Assembly (NCBI GenBank): GCA_940671915.1
Contig: CALNVZ010000649.1
Coordinates: forward strand, 1,950,774 to 2,014,773
Direction: 5' to 3'
Source of the DNA: Paracentrotus lividus
Lineage: Eukaryota; Echinodermata; Echinoidea; Camarodonta; Echinidae
DNA: 64,000 nt
Part shown: positions 1 to 13,954 of the stretch, in pieces
Layout of the letters: every line of letters begins with the position of its first letter
Numbering within the stretch: the stretch's first letter is position 1
The notes under the pieces: generated by a model
The model's input: only the letters and a program-made list of their open reading frames with translations
Told to the model about the DNA's origin: nothing
The model's database searches: none
Made by a program: the position numbers and the translations under genes

Positions 1-238
1 TTTACGACACGTTTTTGCTTGGCGTTTCATTGAAATAACTGTTGCGTGGAATTTTTTGAAACAACTTCTTCTTTACACTTACTTATTTAGGTATGTTAAT
101 TCGAAGACCCATGTATTCTATTTATGTAAATACAGAACAAACAATGTAGAAAAATTTCTGGTTGTTGTAACGTCAGTTACCGTGGAATATCGTGTTTAAG
201 CCGAAAGTAAAACAAAACATAAAGATATTTTTATAGGC

Positions 239-516
239 CTATACTGCCTTACTTTGACAAAAGGAAGTAACTAACAAAAGTGACTTCTATTAAAAATAAG
301 TGTTTTCCTTGAAAAGAGCAAAATGTGTCCTCATTTACACTGATGTCATGTAATCTCTTAATGTTTACCTCTGAAAAATTTCAAAGATGGAAAACTTTGA
401 GACATGAAATGTGAACCAGCAAAAAAGATTGAACCACATGAAATATGTGAAACATATAAAAACTCAAATTTTGATTGTATGTCGTTGCTTCCTTTTGTCA
501 AAGTAGGGCAGTATAG
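239..516. mobile_element. MITE with 28-bp terminal inverted repeats
   Basis: The ends CTATACTGCC...GGCAGTATAG continue as near-perfect inverted repeats through TACTTTGACAAAAGGAAG. The element is non-coding and AT-rich. No clear target duplication was seen. Confidence 0.75.
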
Positions 517-1228
517 ACAACGGCAAAGTATGCTCCAATATCTTTTAAATTGAATAAAAGCAAAATTAAGAGGTTAGATCGTATCCCCGTTACCCGTAAA
601 GGGTGGAGTTTTGTTTAAAGACAATCCAAGACTACATAATTAAGTCATTCATAAAACTAGTATCTTATTCATTTCTTTTAATTCGAAATATAAATTGCAA
701 TAGCATCATTTTACTGAGCGTTTTATTTAGTTTTTGCATTTGCATACTTTATACTTCTTAAAATAAAACTATAAGTTTGGGCGATGTGGACCCGAATTGG
801 TGAAGCCCAACTATGAGCGTGAGCGTGATCAATGAGCGCTGTAAACCATTTTTTTATACCAATCATAATATTCGAAATTACTTAAAACATAATTTTGGTC
901 TATATAATATATTATTTTTTCATATATTACACTCAGGTCGTTGGTTCAGCAAAGGGCTAAAATTTACTCTAAATTAAGATTATAAACTGCCGCTACGAGA
1001 TTGACACCTGCTTACACCTCTAATGTAAAACCTAAAATGTTTACACTGAATATTGTTACGCAGGTTGACTTATCTTTGCTCTAAAAACTTTCAAACATCT
1101 TATTATGTGTATGAGAGGGATCGCATATAAATTTATGTTATTTGATATGTTTTATTGATGTTACTGATTCCTTTTAATGAACGCCATTTGAAAAATAATG
1201 TTTTCAGTGTATCATGGGTGTGACTCTA
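517..1228. other. AT-rich DNA, no gene seen
   Basis: No long frame, RNA gene or repeat recognised. Confidence 0.6.
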
Positions 1229-1741
1229 CAGTGTGTTTCAAATAAAAGGTGATCCATTTTTAGAGGGCCCATGTTCCATGCCATATGTTTTTGCTGTTTA
1301 TATGTAACTTACAACTAAAGAAGAACTTTCCACCTTTCCAATGATCCAATTTTTTTTAATCATAAATGTAAAGATAATTGAGTAAATCGCCAATGAAAGG
1401 CAGGTACAGAGTCAATGTTTTCCAAGTCTAAGTAAAAAATGAAAAGACTGAGTGAATGCATGTTCCCTGCTTCAGACACTGAATAGATTGCGTGCAATGA
1501 TGTGTGATCCTTTGAAAGCATTCACTCTGTCTTTCATCCTTTGACAAAAACGCTGGAAAAAAAAATTGATTTTGTACCTGACACTTCATTCTTTTATTCG
1601 GTTATATATCACATTTATAATTCAAGAAAGGTATCATTAAAGGTAGGAGTTCGTCTCAATTTATGAAGAAATAAATATAAAATGGATGATTGGGAATAAT
1701 TACATCCAAAAAAAATGGATACCTTTATTTTAAACACACTG
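1229..1741. mobile_element. Mariner/Tc1-like non-autonomous element
   Basis: Inverted ends of about 35 bp start CAGTGTGTTT and are flanked on both sides by TA, the target duplication of Tc1/mariner elements. The 513 bp between carry no transposase frame. Confidence 0.75.
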
Positions 1742-2544
1742 TATTAAATGCAAACATGCGCCGCACATGCAAATACCTTTTTCTCGTCGTTTTGTTTTTT
1801 CCTCAATAAAGAAAATACGAATTGTATATAAACGAACTACATGTCCCGATATTCACGAACTACAAATAACTACAGAACAAACAACAAATTAAGGACCCAA
1901 TGTCATCATTTTTCACTCTATTGTTATCTAGTTTAATCTATAATTTAAAATATCCCTTATAGATATTTCCACTATCTTGTTAATGATAAATACGAATAAT
2001 ACATGACATTCTGAACGAATATTATCATTTTGATTTTAGAAAAATAGAATGATTATCAAAGATGAATGCCCTGTCTTCAAAAGTATTACATAATTGAACA
2101 AATATCTTTAATGTTTTTTTGTAGTGAACATGAATTCTTCAGCTCCTATGGAATGCATCACCACTGCTGGTTCTCAAACAAGCTCTTCTACATGTTCGTC
2201 CACCCAGGTTTTCTTCGACAGCCGATTTTGAAAGTCCATAGGAAGACAATGGCGTAATAATTACGACGGATCCATGGAAGACGTATAAAAGTTCGTGTGG
2301 TTGGTCGTTAGATCTTGTACAATTTCAACTATTAATTTTGAGAAATGGCAATGTTAGTTAATAACGAATGGTTTAAGTTCTCCGAAGTTAAAATGGGATA
2401 AAAATTTCGGGTGAGGTCTAACTTTTTATAGGGCGGATCTTTGTGACTTTTGTGTCAATTCATTGAGACGATGGACATATGTTTGGGACTTCTTCTGAAA
2501 GACGCGTATCTAGAGATGGTGTACATTAATCTTTTATATTTTAC

Positions 2545-4943
2545 AGAGGCACCAACTTCGAAAAAAATTATCTTGCTCGGAGCGAGCAAACGAGCGCGAA
2601 GCTCGAGTTATATTTAAGTATGTAGGCCTCTAAAGCTCATTTGCTAATTTGCTAAATTAGAATATCACCAGTCTATCTTTGTTTATATAATCAATAACTA
2701 CTGCTCTAACTTTTATTGTGAAGAAAACATTAGCACCAACCCCATTGTCGCATATCAATATGTATTTAATGTAGTTTAAAAACGTACAATGACTCTACCA
2801 TGTCTGGAATTGCTTTAAAATGTGAAATCATTAACTTTGAGATATATTTGAAATTATAAGACCCTTCGTAAATCCTTTGACTATATATTTCATTAGTTAT
2901 GTATTGTATTGTTATATTTTTTTTAAATATTATTAAAAATTATGTTTCTAATCAAAGTCTAAATATAGGCCTTACAATAGGTTATTTATATTAATTATAT
3001 AACTGTGAATATATCCCAAAAAAGTCGTAGCAAAGAGATTGATGCTCATCCAATAATTAAGTACCAGAATATTTCCGCCATTTTGGATGTCCCATACTTA
3101 TCTGCACTAATGTTGCTGTGTCAGGCAAGCATTCAATGCCACATTGCACCCCTTCACTAAAAAATTGACCTGTACACTCTAGTATGATCGAAAATAAAAC
3201 TATAAGCTTACTAAATTACAAAACAATTGAGGTTACCCCCTCAAACACTCTTCACCAACACATTTCTGTGAAATATCAAATTTTACATCAGGGTCAAAAA
3301 AATGCCGTAAGTTTTTAACTACCTTGTTGGTTTTTAGCCACTTTTCTCAGAGAAATGTCGGCATCAGATGCTCTCAGGACGATATATTATTTCGATACAG
3401 TCATATGACACATTATGGTGCTTCAGCACCCGTCGTCACGGTCATCCGGTCGACGGTCACGACATGATTTGCCTCAGGTGGCCCACTTACCTGTGGCCAT
3501 ATATTACTGCGTGTACCCTATATAGGCCATACTGACCTAAAACAAGGAATTTAAACAATTTAATTTTTACTCCTATGAAAACAATAATAATATATTACTA
3601 GCAAATAAAATTAAAAAAAAAAAAATCAAGCGTATATTTTAAACAAAATTTAGTGGTTTGAATATGTATTCTGAATTGCCACCATGAGATGGAAAACTTT
3701 GAGGTAAAATTTATGTTAATTGTGCATTATATATACCTACTAAGAGCGAAAATTTGAGCTCAAAATTTGAGTTATTTGTGCGTTATGATTTAGTATCCGC
3801 GAGCGCGAAGCGCGAGCCGAAAATTTGGGGTTTTAAAAAGTATATGAATAAAATAAAGGACACTTTCTACTGTTATTTTTTTTTTTTAGATAATTGTGTT
3901 TATAGACCTTATTTAGAGTCCGCGAGCGCGAAGCGCGAGCTGAAAATTTTTGAGGTAAAAATTGGGTTATTTGTGCATTATGATTTAGTATCAGACATGA
4001 GCGCGAAAGCGCGAGCCGAAAATTTGGGGTTAAAAGATATATGGAATAAATAAAGGGACACTTTCTACTGTTATTTTTTTTTAGATATTGTGTATTATAG
4101 ACCTATTTAGAGTCCGCGAGCGCGAAATGCGAGCTGAAAAAATTTGAGGTAGAAATTGGAGTTATTTGTGCATTATGATTTAGTATCAGACATGAGAGCG
4201 AGCGCAGAAGCACGAGCCGAAAATTTTGGATTTTAAAAGATATATGGAAAGAGTAAAGGGGTACTTTCTAGTATTAAAAATCGTAGATAATTGTGTATTA
4301 TAACCCTATTTAGACCCTCTCCTCCGAGCACGAAGCACGAGCTGTAGATTTTGAGTTAATTGGGTACTATATTATATACCTACTAGATTGGTGGGCTATG
4401 TGCGAGCGCGAAGCGCGAGCCGAAAAATTTGAAGCTCAAAATTGGAGTTATTGTGCATTATGATATTAGTATCCGCGAGCGCGTGCTCGAGCCGAAAGTT
4501 GGGTTTTAAAAGGTTATTGGAATAAATAAGGGGTACTTTCTAGTATTTCCACGAGGCTAACTATTTTCCATTGAGGCCGAGGGCCCACGGAGGCCTCTTT
4601 TCTTTTGTGAAATTTGGAACTTTAGTCTTAAATATTTTGTCCTCATTTTACTTTTCGTCTAATGTATTTCTTTTTCTTTAAAAAAAAATGAGAAAATCAC
4701 CTCGTGGACCCTCCCCCCATTATAGGCCTTAGTTTTGGTCGTTTAGAACCCAATTAGGCCTATTTCGCGCTCCTTTTGAATAAAGTTTGTCGAATATGTA
4801 CAAACATCGGGCTTTATCCCTTCTTCTTTCTTTTCTTTTTTTTTTCTTCTTTTTCTCGCTTTTCCCTTCTTTCTCCCTTTTTCTCCTTTTTTTTTTTTTT
4901 TTTTTTGGGGGGGGGGGCGGGCCCTGGATCCGCGCCTGATTAT
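2545..4943 (+). repeat. Composite repeat, copy 1
   Basis: Matches, in the opposite orientation, the segment at 34231-38682: the same order of GAAAAAAATTATCTTG block, GCGAGCGCGAAGCGCGAGC units, AGGCCGAGGGCCC block, ATCGGGCTTTATCCC, purine/pyrimidine tract and CTGGATCCGCGCCTG end. About six GC-rich units (3760-4500) alternate between two related subunits, one followed by GCTGAAAA and the other by GCCGAAAA. It is interrupted by another element at 2621-3518. Confidence 0.75.
2621..3518. mobile_element. TA-target element family X, copy 1
   Basis: About 900 bp aligned over its whole length with 6124-7108 (GCTCATTTGC, CTACTGCTCTAAC, ACCATGTCTGGAATT, GGCATCAGATGCTCTC). Right end ...GTGTACCC then TA; left end preceded by TA. 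It sits inside composite repeat copy 1. More decayed than copy 2. Confidence 0.75.
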
Positions 4944-5243
4944 TGCATTTCGTTCATTGTACATCTTACAAAGAAGCATGCATGAATTACAAATCTGGAT
5001 GAAGGACAAACCATAGATAGAAGTTTTTTTGTTATCGAACATGCATCGAGTTGGTAAATGTTCCCCTTTATTCATTCATAGTTGGAGAATCAATCAATAT
5101 TTTGCACCAATCCAATGATATATGGCCCACAGAGCTATTTACAAAGGCAATAATTAGGTTAAAAATGAACTAAGAAATTGAGGAGATGTAATATTTAAAA
5201 AAAAAAAAATTAATGTAATTCTATCTAATTTGATTCAAGTTGT

Positions 5244-7197
5244 TATATGGCCATGTGTTTTGAACTCGCCACCCAAAAAGGTGGTTTTGTTTACGCCTTT
5301 TCAATTTTGTTTTTATTTAATGTATGAATATTCAGCTAAATGGAGGGGTATTGCCATTAAATTGGTCTTATTCTGAAAGCTGAATGCAGCTCTATCATGA
5401 CCTGTGAATCTGAATGCACTCGCACTTGAACTCGCGACATGGCACGCGATAGAATACGAAATAGGCGAGGGTGCATGTTGAGTGGAGGGAAGGGGGGGGG
5501 GAAGAGGTACATGTACACGCAAAGTCTATGGGATCGTTGCACCCTCCTGTACTTTCAAAACGTCATGGCCTATGATAACTTTATGATAATCTGTTTTGTG
5601 CAGCAAGCTTTTAATCTAATGCACTTTTGATACCAAAGTTATAACGTTTCAGCCATTTGATAATGAGCATTCCGAAAATCAAAATGACAATTTCCCATTG
5701 ACTGTGTATTAAACACAAAGTAACTCAAAGAAGTTGATGCTGTAAGTGAAACGGGAAACATAAATGCTAATACCTAAAAAAACTATTTGAGGTCTGAAAC
5801 GTTGTAGGCTTATTCATTATAAGATGACCCAACTTATTGCAAGCTTTATAAATTACAGTTGCCGAGATTCTTGGGGAGGGGTGGCCCCTCCCCAGCCACC
5901 AAGTTTAGGAATTTTTAAGAAATGAAGAAACCCCCTATAACTATATATTTTCCGAAAGAAATCCAAGAGCAATCTAAATACGGTAATTCAGGTTTAGATC
6001 AAAAGGAGGAAAAATATGGCGCCCCAAAAAAAAAAAAAAATAGGGCCGGAAAAAATTTAAAAAAAATCAATCAAATCAAATCAAATATTTTGTAGGGATA
6101 TAGGGTTAATATTTTTAAAGTTAGGTACATGCAGGTAATATGGGCCCCCTAAGCTCATTTGCCTAATTTGCATAAAATTACGAAATGACACACAGTCTCT
6201 AATCTTTGTTTATATGAATCAATAACTATGCTCTAACTTTTATTGGCTGAAGAAAAACAATTATCATCAGTCCCCCTGTCTGCAATATTCAAATTGTGAC
6301 GTCATTACCAAAGTGCCCATATTACCTCATGTGCAGGTCAAAATGGGCACATGTATTTAATGTATGTTTTAAAAACTACAAATGACTCTACCATGTCTGG
6401 AATTTGCTTAAAATGTTGAAAATCATTAACTTTAAGATATAATTTGAAATTATACATAAGACCCTTCAGTAAATCCTTTGACTATATATTTCATTGTTAT
6501 GTATTTTGTATATTATTTCTTTTTTTAATATTATTTAAATATTATATAAAAGTCAATATAGGACTACAATAAGTTATTTATATTAATTATTTACTGTGAA
6601 TATACCCAAAAAAAATCGTAGCAAAAAGATTGATGCCTCATCCCAATACTAAGTACCAGAATCATTTCCGCCATTTTGGATGTCCCATATTACCTGCACT
6701 AATGTTGCTGTGTCAGGCATGCATTCAATGCCACATTGCACTCCTTCACTAAAACAAATTGACCTGTAGACGCTAGTATGATAAATATGAAACTATAAGC
6801 TTACTAAATATACAAAACAATTGAGGTTACCCCCTCAAACACTCTTTCACCATCACATTCTGTGAAATATCAAATTTTACATCAGGGTAAAAAAATGCCG
6901 TAAGTTTTACCTACCTTGTTGGTTTTCAGAAATTTTCTCAGAGAAATTTCGGCATCAGATGCTCTCACGACAATAAATTTTCGTAGACAGTTCATATGAA
7001 CAACATTATGGTGCTCACATCGGTCACCGGTCACCGGTCGACGGTCACGACATGATTTGCTTCAGGTGGCCCATATTACCTGCTGGCCCATATTACCTGC
7101 ATGTACCCTATGATACTTTGATTGTGATTGGTGCACGATTTTTAGATTTAGGTGATGTAACACAAAATTAGGCGAGTTCAAAACGCATGGCCATATG
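5244..7197. repeat. Inverted repeat pair enclosing element X copy 2
   Basis: A 26-bp arm ending TTTTGAACTCGCC at 5270 recurs inverted at 7171-7197 with one mismatch. This could be the termini of a 2-kb transposon into which X copy 2 inserted. No coding frame lies between. Confidence 0.5.
6124..7108. mobile_element. TA-target element family X, copy 2
   Basis: Termini GGTACATGCAGGTAATATGG and its reverse complement (about 24 bp), each flanked by TA. 985 bp, non-coding. The terminal word also recurs internally (CCCATATTACCT). Confidence 0.82.
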
Positions 7198-10100
7198 TCA
7201 TTGATTTACTGAAAAAAAAACTTTTGTAATTCTGCCTATGCTGCAAGAAATGTTTTTATGTTTGAATAAACAGACCATTATTAAAAAAAAAAAAAAGAAA
7301 AACAAACTCATTAAAAAAAAAAAAAAAAAAAAAACCAGGATAGGGACCAATAAATTTTTGGATGCTACATGAAATTCGATAAAGATTCAATTGTAAGGTT
7401 TTTTTTATTTTTCTTATTTAGATGTAAATCGTTACAATTTAAATCTAAATTCAAGAAACGGTCGGTCACTAGTCACAGAATTCCATATTTAGCCGTAAAG
7501 GATACATAATAAAAGAAAGTTCGATTACGAATATCAGACTTTAGTTTAAGCATAGACATCATGTTCGCGTCATTATAATGTTTTCCAAAAATATGCGGGT
7601 ATTATAATATGAGCATGTATTTTCTTAATCGAGTATCTATTTCGTTGGTTTGCATATATGGCTGCATACATTGGGAATACTGTATACTGTGAAAACATTT
7701 AAATTTCATGGAATCCAGACAGTTAAACATTGAGAAATAAATAAATAGTTTTCTTCAAAATGGATAAAATTATTTGGAGAAAATACATTGAATGCTTTGT
7801 AAATCAATCAAAAAATACAAAGTATTTTAGGATCTTGTTAAGAACATTATTATTTCTTTAGATCTCAAATTATTATCATATTTTTCACAATATTGCAAGA
7901 TTTTGGATTCATAATAATACAGTTCTATACCTTACACCCATCGGCCAGTAGGCTATTTTGTATCACAGAATCTATACCAATTGACTTATTCTAAAATACA
8001 CTCTTGTTACTGTTATGATTAAAAGTTTGTGTATCATGTGTGTGATGTCAATGTGTAAATATCTACCAATATTACGTTTCTTAGCGTCTGTTTTTGCCTA
8101 GCTTGTGTGCCATATTCTTGTATATTATTGATTTTTATAATTATAACCAATGCAAATTGTATTTGATTCAACTATGCCATTGTGTATATTGTGTTGCATT
8201 TTCACCGATTTGTGGTAAATAAATGAACTTAAATGAAAAGAAATAGATTAATTAATAAGCCTATTTTTTATTTTAACTGTTGTTTAACTTAGAATTCAAT
8301 GAATACTATTTAGACGACTACCATATCTACCATATCATTACCTTCAAAGGCCTTTCGAGTAATTTTATAACAAAGGAGTAGAGGTGTGTAAATATAGGAT
8401 TTGTGCATTATATTACCTTGAATGTTCCTTCAAAGTTAAGATAAGAATAATAATAGCCAGGTATTATAAATACGATTACAAATACAATTATCAAATTGCC
8501 ATCTCAAAAATTTGAATATTTAGTCAAGCAAAAAAAGAATAACTTTAACTAATTTTCCTAAGGAAATTTATAAAGAGTCAGTAAAAGACTTCAAGGCGTG
8601 CAGTTAAACAAAATGAGAGATCCAAGAAAACATGAGCTCATCATAGTTACGATGCTTGTTTGCATAACGAGGTAAATGGTAAAAATGCAATGAAGAAATA
8701 GATAACACCATTCATTGCTCTTTAAACCATTAACTCATTTCTGCAAAGTCCAATAATCTGCAGCTGCTTTTCATGCGATAACCAGTATCGGGTATACGGT
8801 ACGGTACATACGACGCCGAAAGTTCAGGCGTGCAGCATACGGAGGTTTTGGTGAGAGGTGTATACATTATTTTTGTGTAGAGAAAATTACTGCTGAATAT
8901 GATAAGAAAATGCCGATCTGACTGCAACTACGTATTTGGTAAAGTCATATTCTAATACACAAACAAAAATGTTCCCTATCATTGAGATTTGCCTATTCAT
9001 ATTAATGATTTTTATGGTAATATTGTTAGATCGAACATATAGGCCTATACGCAGATGAGACTCACTTAAATTTTGAAATAGTTATGCCTGTACTCATAAA
9101 CTTATACTAGACTTAGATTATGAAAGTAAAATTGTGTGCTCTGTAAATTATGCCTAAAAATGAGGTTCAAATGTTTCCTAGGATTTTAGTCTTAAATTGT
9201 AAATGTGGAGGGGGGGGGGGAATTTAGTACAATAATTTAATGTGAATATGAGGACGACTTTTATTATGTTTATTTCAAAATGAATTAATTCATCCTTTTT
9301 ATAAAAAAAATAGAATTACTGGTATCAGACCCGATTGTACAGGTTGCCAAATGCATGGGTATCTGTCTTTAAGCACCTTTTAAAACCACTTACCCATACA
9401 CACCTGCACAATATCTGGGGGAAAGGCCTTTTCTCTGACATTACAAAATAGTTATTAAATTATTAAGTTTCCTTCCAAAAATGAAAATCCTCGAAAGAAT
9501 ATAAAAAATCTTTAAAATTTTACAAGAATTTTAGGCCAATATATATAATTGCTAAATTACGTACGAATTTCTGTATAATAATGGTTACAAATTATGAGTA
9601 AATTCTGTTGACTGCAGACTTGTATGGGCATAAAATAATCACATGTAATATATACACTTGACATTCACCCCCCCCCCTCCCCCATTATAACAATTATGAT
9701 TATTGGGGATGTGAGATTTCACGATATACGATTCTGGGATTAGCCTATGTCTTGGTAGATACATAATAATGTATTTCAAATTGAAGAATTAAAAAAACCT
9801 CGTCCTATTTGGCTCATCAAAAAACAAAAACAAAAAAAACTATCGGCTCCTAACAAGCAACCGCAGTTTTTGTATAGGTTCTAGTCACGGCCCACCAAAA
9901 ATGACCGTCAATTTTTCACAAATCCGCAATAATAAATTCTTGCTTTGTTTAAAATAATATATTCAAGGCTAGGCTTATGTCAATATATTCCTTTCAGTCC
10001 ATAGTTTGTTGGGTTTTTTTTCTCATCATTCAATAAAAAAATTAATAAAAAATGATACGCCTATAGGCCTATGAATATATCCACAAGGAAATAGTCGAGG

Positions 10101-10230
10101 CTTTGTGCAGGTGGGTATTGTCCCCAGAGCTACGGCCAGACTTGGCAGACCTGACGGTTGCCAAACCAGACATGCAGCTGGAATTTACAAACAAGAAACG
10201 ACCCTGCCACCGAAGCTCGAGCAGGTTGTG
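7198..10230. other. AT-rich DNA, no gene seen
   Basis: Poly(A) runs near 7280-7335, G- and C-runs near 9210 and 9667. An AATAAA-rich stretch near 8220 resembles a retroelement tail but has no coding support. Confidence 0.55.
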
Positions 10231-10758
10231 TAAGCCTACAGTTGCGGCTCAAAATAAGTGAACGTTCCGATGCATCGCTATTCAGCCCACGCCTCTGCGA
10301 TGTTCGCCGGAGAAAATAAACTTTTACTACGAAAATCTCTTTTAATGAAAATCTATTTCTTTGCTGCGAACGCGTTTCATTAAACACCTAACACGTTTCG
10401 GAAGATATAGAATAACTATGACTGCTCTAGGGTCGTGCTTAATTTAGCAGCTGTAGGTATACATATTTTAATACCGAACACGTTAATCATGCTGTAAGCC
10501 TACAGTTGGGGCTCAAAATAAGTGAACGTTCCGATGCATCGCTCAACAACTCATGCCTTTGCGATGTTTGCCGGTGAAAAAACTTTTACTACAAAAATAT
10601 CATTTAATGTAAATCTATTTCTTTACTGCCAACACGTTTCATTAAACACCCGACACGTTTAGGAAGATATAGAATGATTTATAATTATGTCGAGCTTAAT
10701 TTAGCTGCTCTAGGTCTATATCAACGGTCTATATACCTATTTTAATACCGAAATCGAA
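10231..10758. repeat. Two-copy tandem duplication, period 264 bp
   Basis: TAAGCCTACAGTTG at 10231 recurs at 10495, and similarity runs through GAACGTTCCGATGCATCGCT, CTTTTACTAC and AGGAAGATATAGAAT. The copies differ by scattered changes, so the duplication is not recent. Confidence 0.85.
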
Positions 10759-11480
10759 ACTGAATTCATCCTGCTTTGACCAACCACATAGGAATCAGAC
10801 ATCAAGGCAATTCATGCATGTCTGGATGTGCTAAATTTAGAAGAAAGAAAAATAATATCTTGACCGCAACCATGGACAATGTGTATTCCTTCTTTAATTT
10901 CACCAAAACATAAAAGACATATCAAATTTATCTCTGAACGTAAAAGAAATAATACCATAAGAGCATAATACAAGTCAGGATTCTTATTCAATTCTCCCAT
11001 TCATTTCACTCCACACTTTTTATTTTGTGAAATAATACACTGTAAAAACGCTGTTTGAAATAATTCTAAACAACTAAAAGTGTTGTTTCAGCCGGTCACT
11101 CTAACAACTTTTGGTTAAATTTAACAGCCTTATTCAAATTTCAAACAACGTTGGTTTAAATTAAACAACTATCGTTGGAAACCGGGCTTCAAATTGAATT
11201 TCTCACTTCGGTTGTTTAAAATGAACGTTGTTTAAGAATTCATACAGAAGTAGAGTGAGCGGCTTAAATAACACTTGTAGATTTTTTTCCAAAAATTTAA
11301 ACAGCATTTTTATAATATAGGTACCTGTATGCGATTTCATTTTATTCAAATAATTAGTTTATATTGAAATACCACTTTTTTTCTTATGTTATTTAGTCTA
11401 ATAATAAATGAAACAAAATATATTTTCCTCATTCAGATCATTCCTCAACGTGAAATGTATTTCAAAAATAATTCCAAGAC

Positions 11481-11522
<42 letters not shown>

Positions 11523-12162
11523 GACGCTTCCATTCATTTCACTTCAATTTGAGACTCACATAATCTTTCTCATTTAAAGTATGGATATACCGCATGTAAA
11601 TATTTATGCCACACAGTTATTTTGTTTTTCCTGTTAAATTGATATACAAGTACATGTAAATTTAACAACAATTTTGTTTCTCTCCATGCGAACAATACTC
11701 GTATCTCAAGAATTTGTGCAGAATAAGAAGCTAAGTTTCTCAGTTTAGTTTTACCATTTATCATTTTGTATATAATATCCATCCTATTTAAATGCATTTG
11801 AAAATGGATGTACAATGTACATGTAATTAATATGTCACCTATCTTTTAAATGTGATTTTACTTTTATAAAAGCAATTTGAAAAATTATTTTGGTAATATT
11901 TGTTTTGTTTTTACGCTATTATCTTATTTATTTATTTTTTGTTTTACTAAATTTATCCGTGTGCATTCTCAAGAAATTGTACAACAATAAAAAGTCCAGT
12001 TTTTAGTTTATTTTTAAGTATAGATTCATCAAATAGTCTAAATTTCTTTCTATAATTGTAGGCGTACTAATCATTTTGATAGGTAAAATGAAATAATTTG
12101 AAAAACATCTGTTGTGTATTCATTCAAATTATCTCTCTATCAAAAAAAAAAATCCCAAGTCT

Positions 12163-12193
<31 letters not shown>

Positions 12194-13297
12194 CTAATGA
12201 CTTGAAAATTAAATGTACTCACACTGCATGGACGCGAAGAATAGTTTGATTATAATTGTATCATCTATTTTTTGTTTAAATTTGATTTGATATGGATAAA
12301 ACCAAACTGGAATTAATATTATATACTAAATAATTGCCCGAACAATAAAAAAAAATCATTGTTAGCAACTTTTGAAAATCATAACCGGTCCGATTTCTTT
12401 GTCTTGCATTAAGAGAAATGACATGATCATTAACTTGTGAAAAAAGGCCTTTCTCCAATACTATTCAAAGGCAGTGATGTACCTTTATTTGTTACTTCGT
12501 AACTTCATTTCATACAATTTTCCTAATTAGGCCTACTATTTGAAGTAAAACATCTTCTATAACATGATTAAAACTGAATTTGTGAAAGATGTAAGAATAT
12601 TTTCCAGATTTTTTAATTCAAAAGACATAATTTATATTTCTTCAAGGCATCACTTTCGTTTTAAATCTAATTGCAAATAAAGTATTGACAAAATTATGAC
12701 CCTTTTCCCCTAATCAAATTTCACCAGAAATAAACTCAAAAATAAATAAATTAATTCCTAGCTTTTTAGCTCCTAGGTCGTTTCACCAATCAAGAATTTA
12801 AAAAAAAAATCTTAAAAAATAAATAATAAACAGAACTCCTAAAACACTGGAAAAGACCTTATTTCGAGAAAAACATACATTAAAAAACTTATATTTAACC
12901 CCCCGAAATATATTGTATTGGAAATAATCACCACAAACCATGACAACATTGAAGCAGTGCATTACTGAAATCACAAGACAGTAGACATATTTGATTATGT
13001 ATAAATCAACATTGGCCTACTCCCCCGAAAATGAATAAAAATCCAATAATAATTATACAGACAGTAGTTAGCTGGAATATAGGTCCGGAGTGGCTTATAT
13101 TTTTCACAAATATAATACAGTAACCTGAATCTCTTATGTTTGCCAATTTGCAAGTTACAAAATGAAATGACGAATGCAACTTCCCTCATCAGAAAAATCT
13201 TATCTACAGTGCTCGCGATTCTGTATCAATTCATTAACGATATCTTATGCAAACAATTTGGATATTACAATACAATGTACTCAATAAATGAAGAGCT
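10759..13297. other. AT-rich DNA, possible MITE at about 11040-11290
   Basis: ACACTGTAAAAACGCTGTTT near 11038 is a common MITE start, followed by several GTTGTTT/AAACAAC words; the right end is not clear. Two poly(T) runs. No gene. Confidence 0.45.
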
Positions 13298-13954
13298 CAT
13301 TTCCAAAAGGTACTACATCCATATCCCATCAAAATTCTTTCTTTTCTTTTTTTTACATTAATCTACTCATTTTTAGCACCTCTACACACTGTTACAAACA
13401 GAAAAATGAATTTTCAATGGGAAGGGTAAAAAAAAATTACTTAAAAAAAATCATTTCCTTTCCAAAAGGTACTACATCCATTTCAGTTTGTTTCCAAAAG
13501 GTACTACATCCACTTTTATGTAGTCCCATGTATTTGTTTTTATTGCATGTAAATAGTGCGTATAGTTGGCTGGGTTCGCCAGAGCATTAGTGAAAATTTG
13601 AAAACTCATGTAGTGAATGTAACGTGTTTTTTTTTTTTTTTTTTTTTTTTTAAACATGGCATCTATTTAAAGCAATATGAAATAGTACAAAATGTTCCTT
13701 TTTGAATAAAAAAATTGCTGAGATACATGGCAATTTTACATACTCTGAGACATTTCGTTTCCAAAAGGTACTACATCCATCAGAACAAAAAATTAAAACC
13801 GAGATTTTTGTTAGACTGGTTTCCCTTTAGCATCATAGAGTAGATCAATCTGTAAAAGTTTAATTCCAAGCAGACACTCCTATCAATGAAAAATTTTTAA
13901 AAAACGTGTTTTTCTTTGAATTAACAAATATGGATGTAGTACCTTTTGGAAATG
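13298..13954. mobile_element. Foldback element with repeated 22-bp terminal motif
   Basis: TTTCCAAAAGGTACTACATC occurs in direct orientation near 13300, 13459, 13491 and 13758, and inverted at 13931-13953. The outer pair forms terminal inverted repeats of about 30 bp. Non-coding. Confidence 0.75.

Noticed and set aside
4743-5075. Lys- and Phe-rich frames here and at 34154-34423
   Set aside because: Translations of purine/pyrimidine tracts inside the composite repeat.
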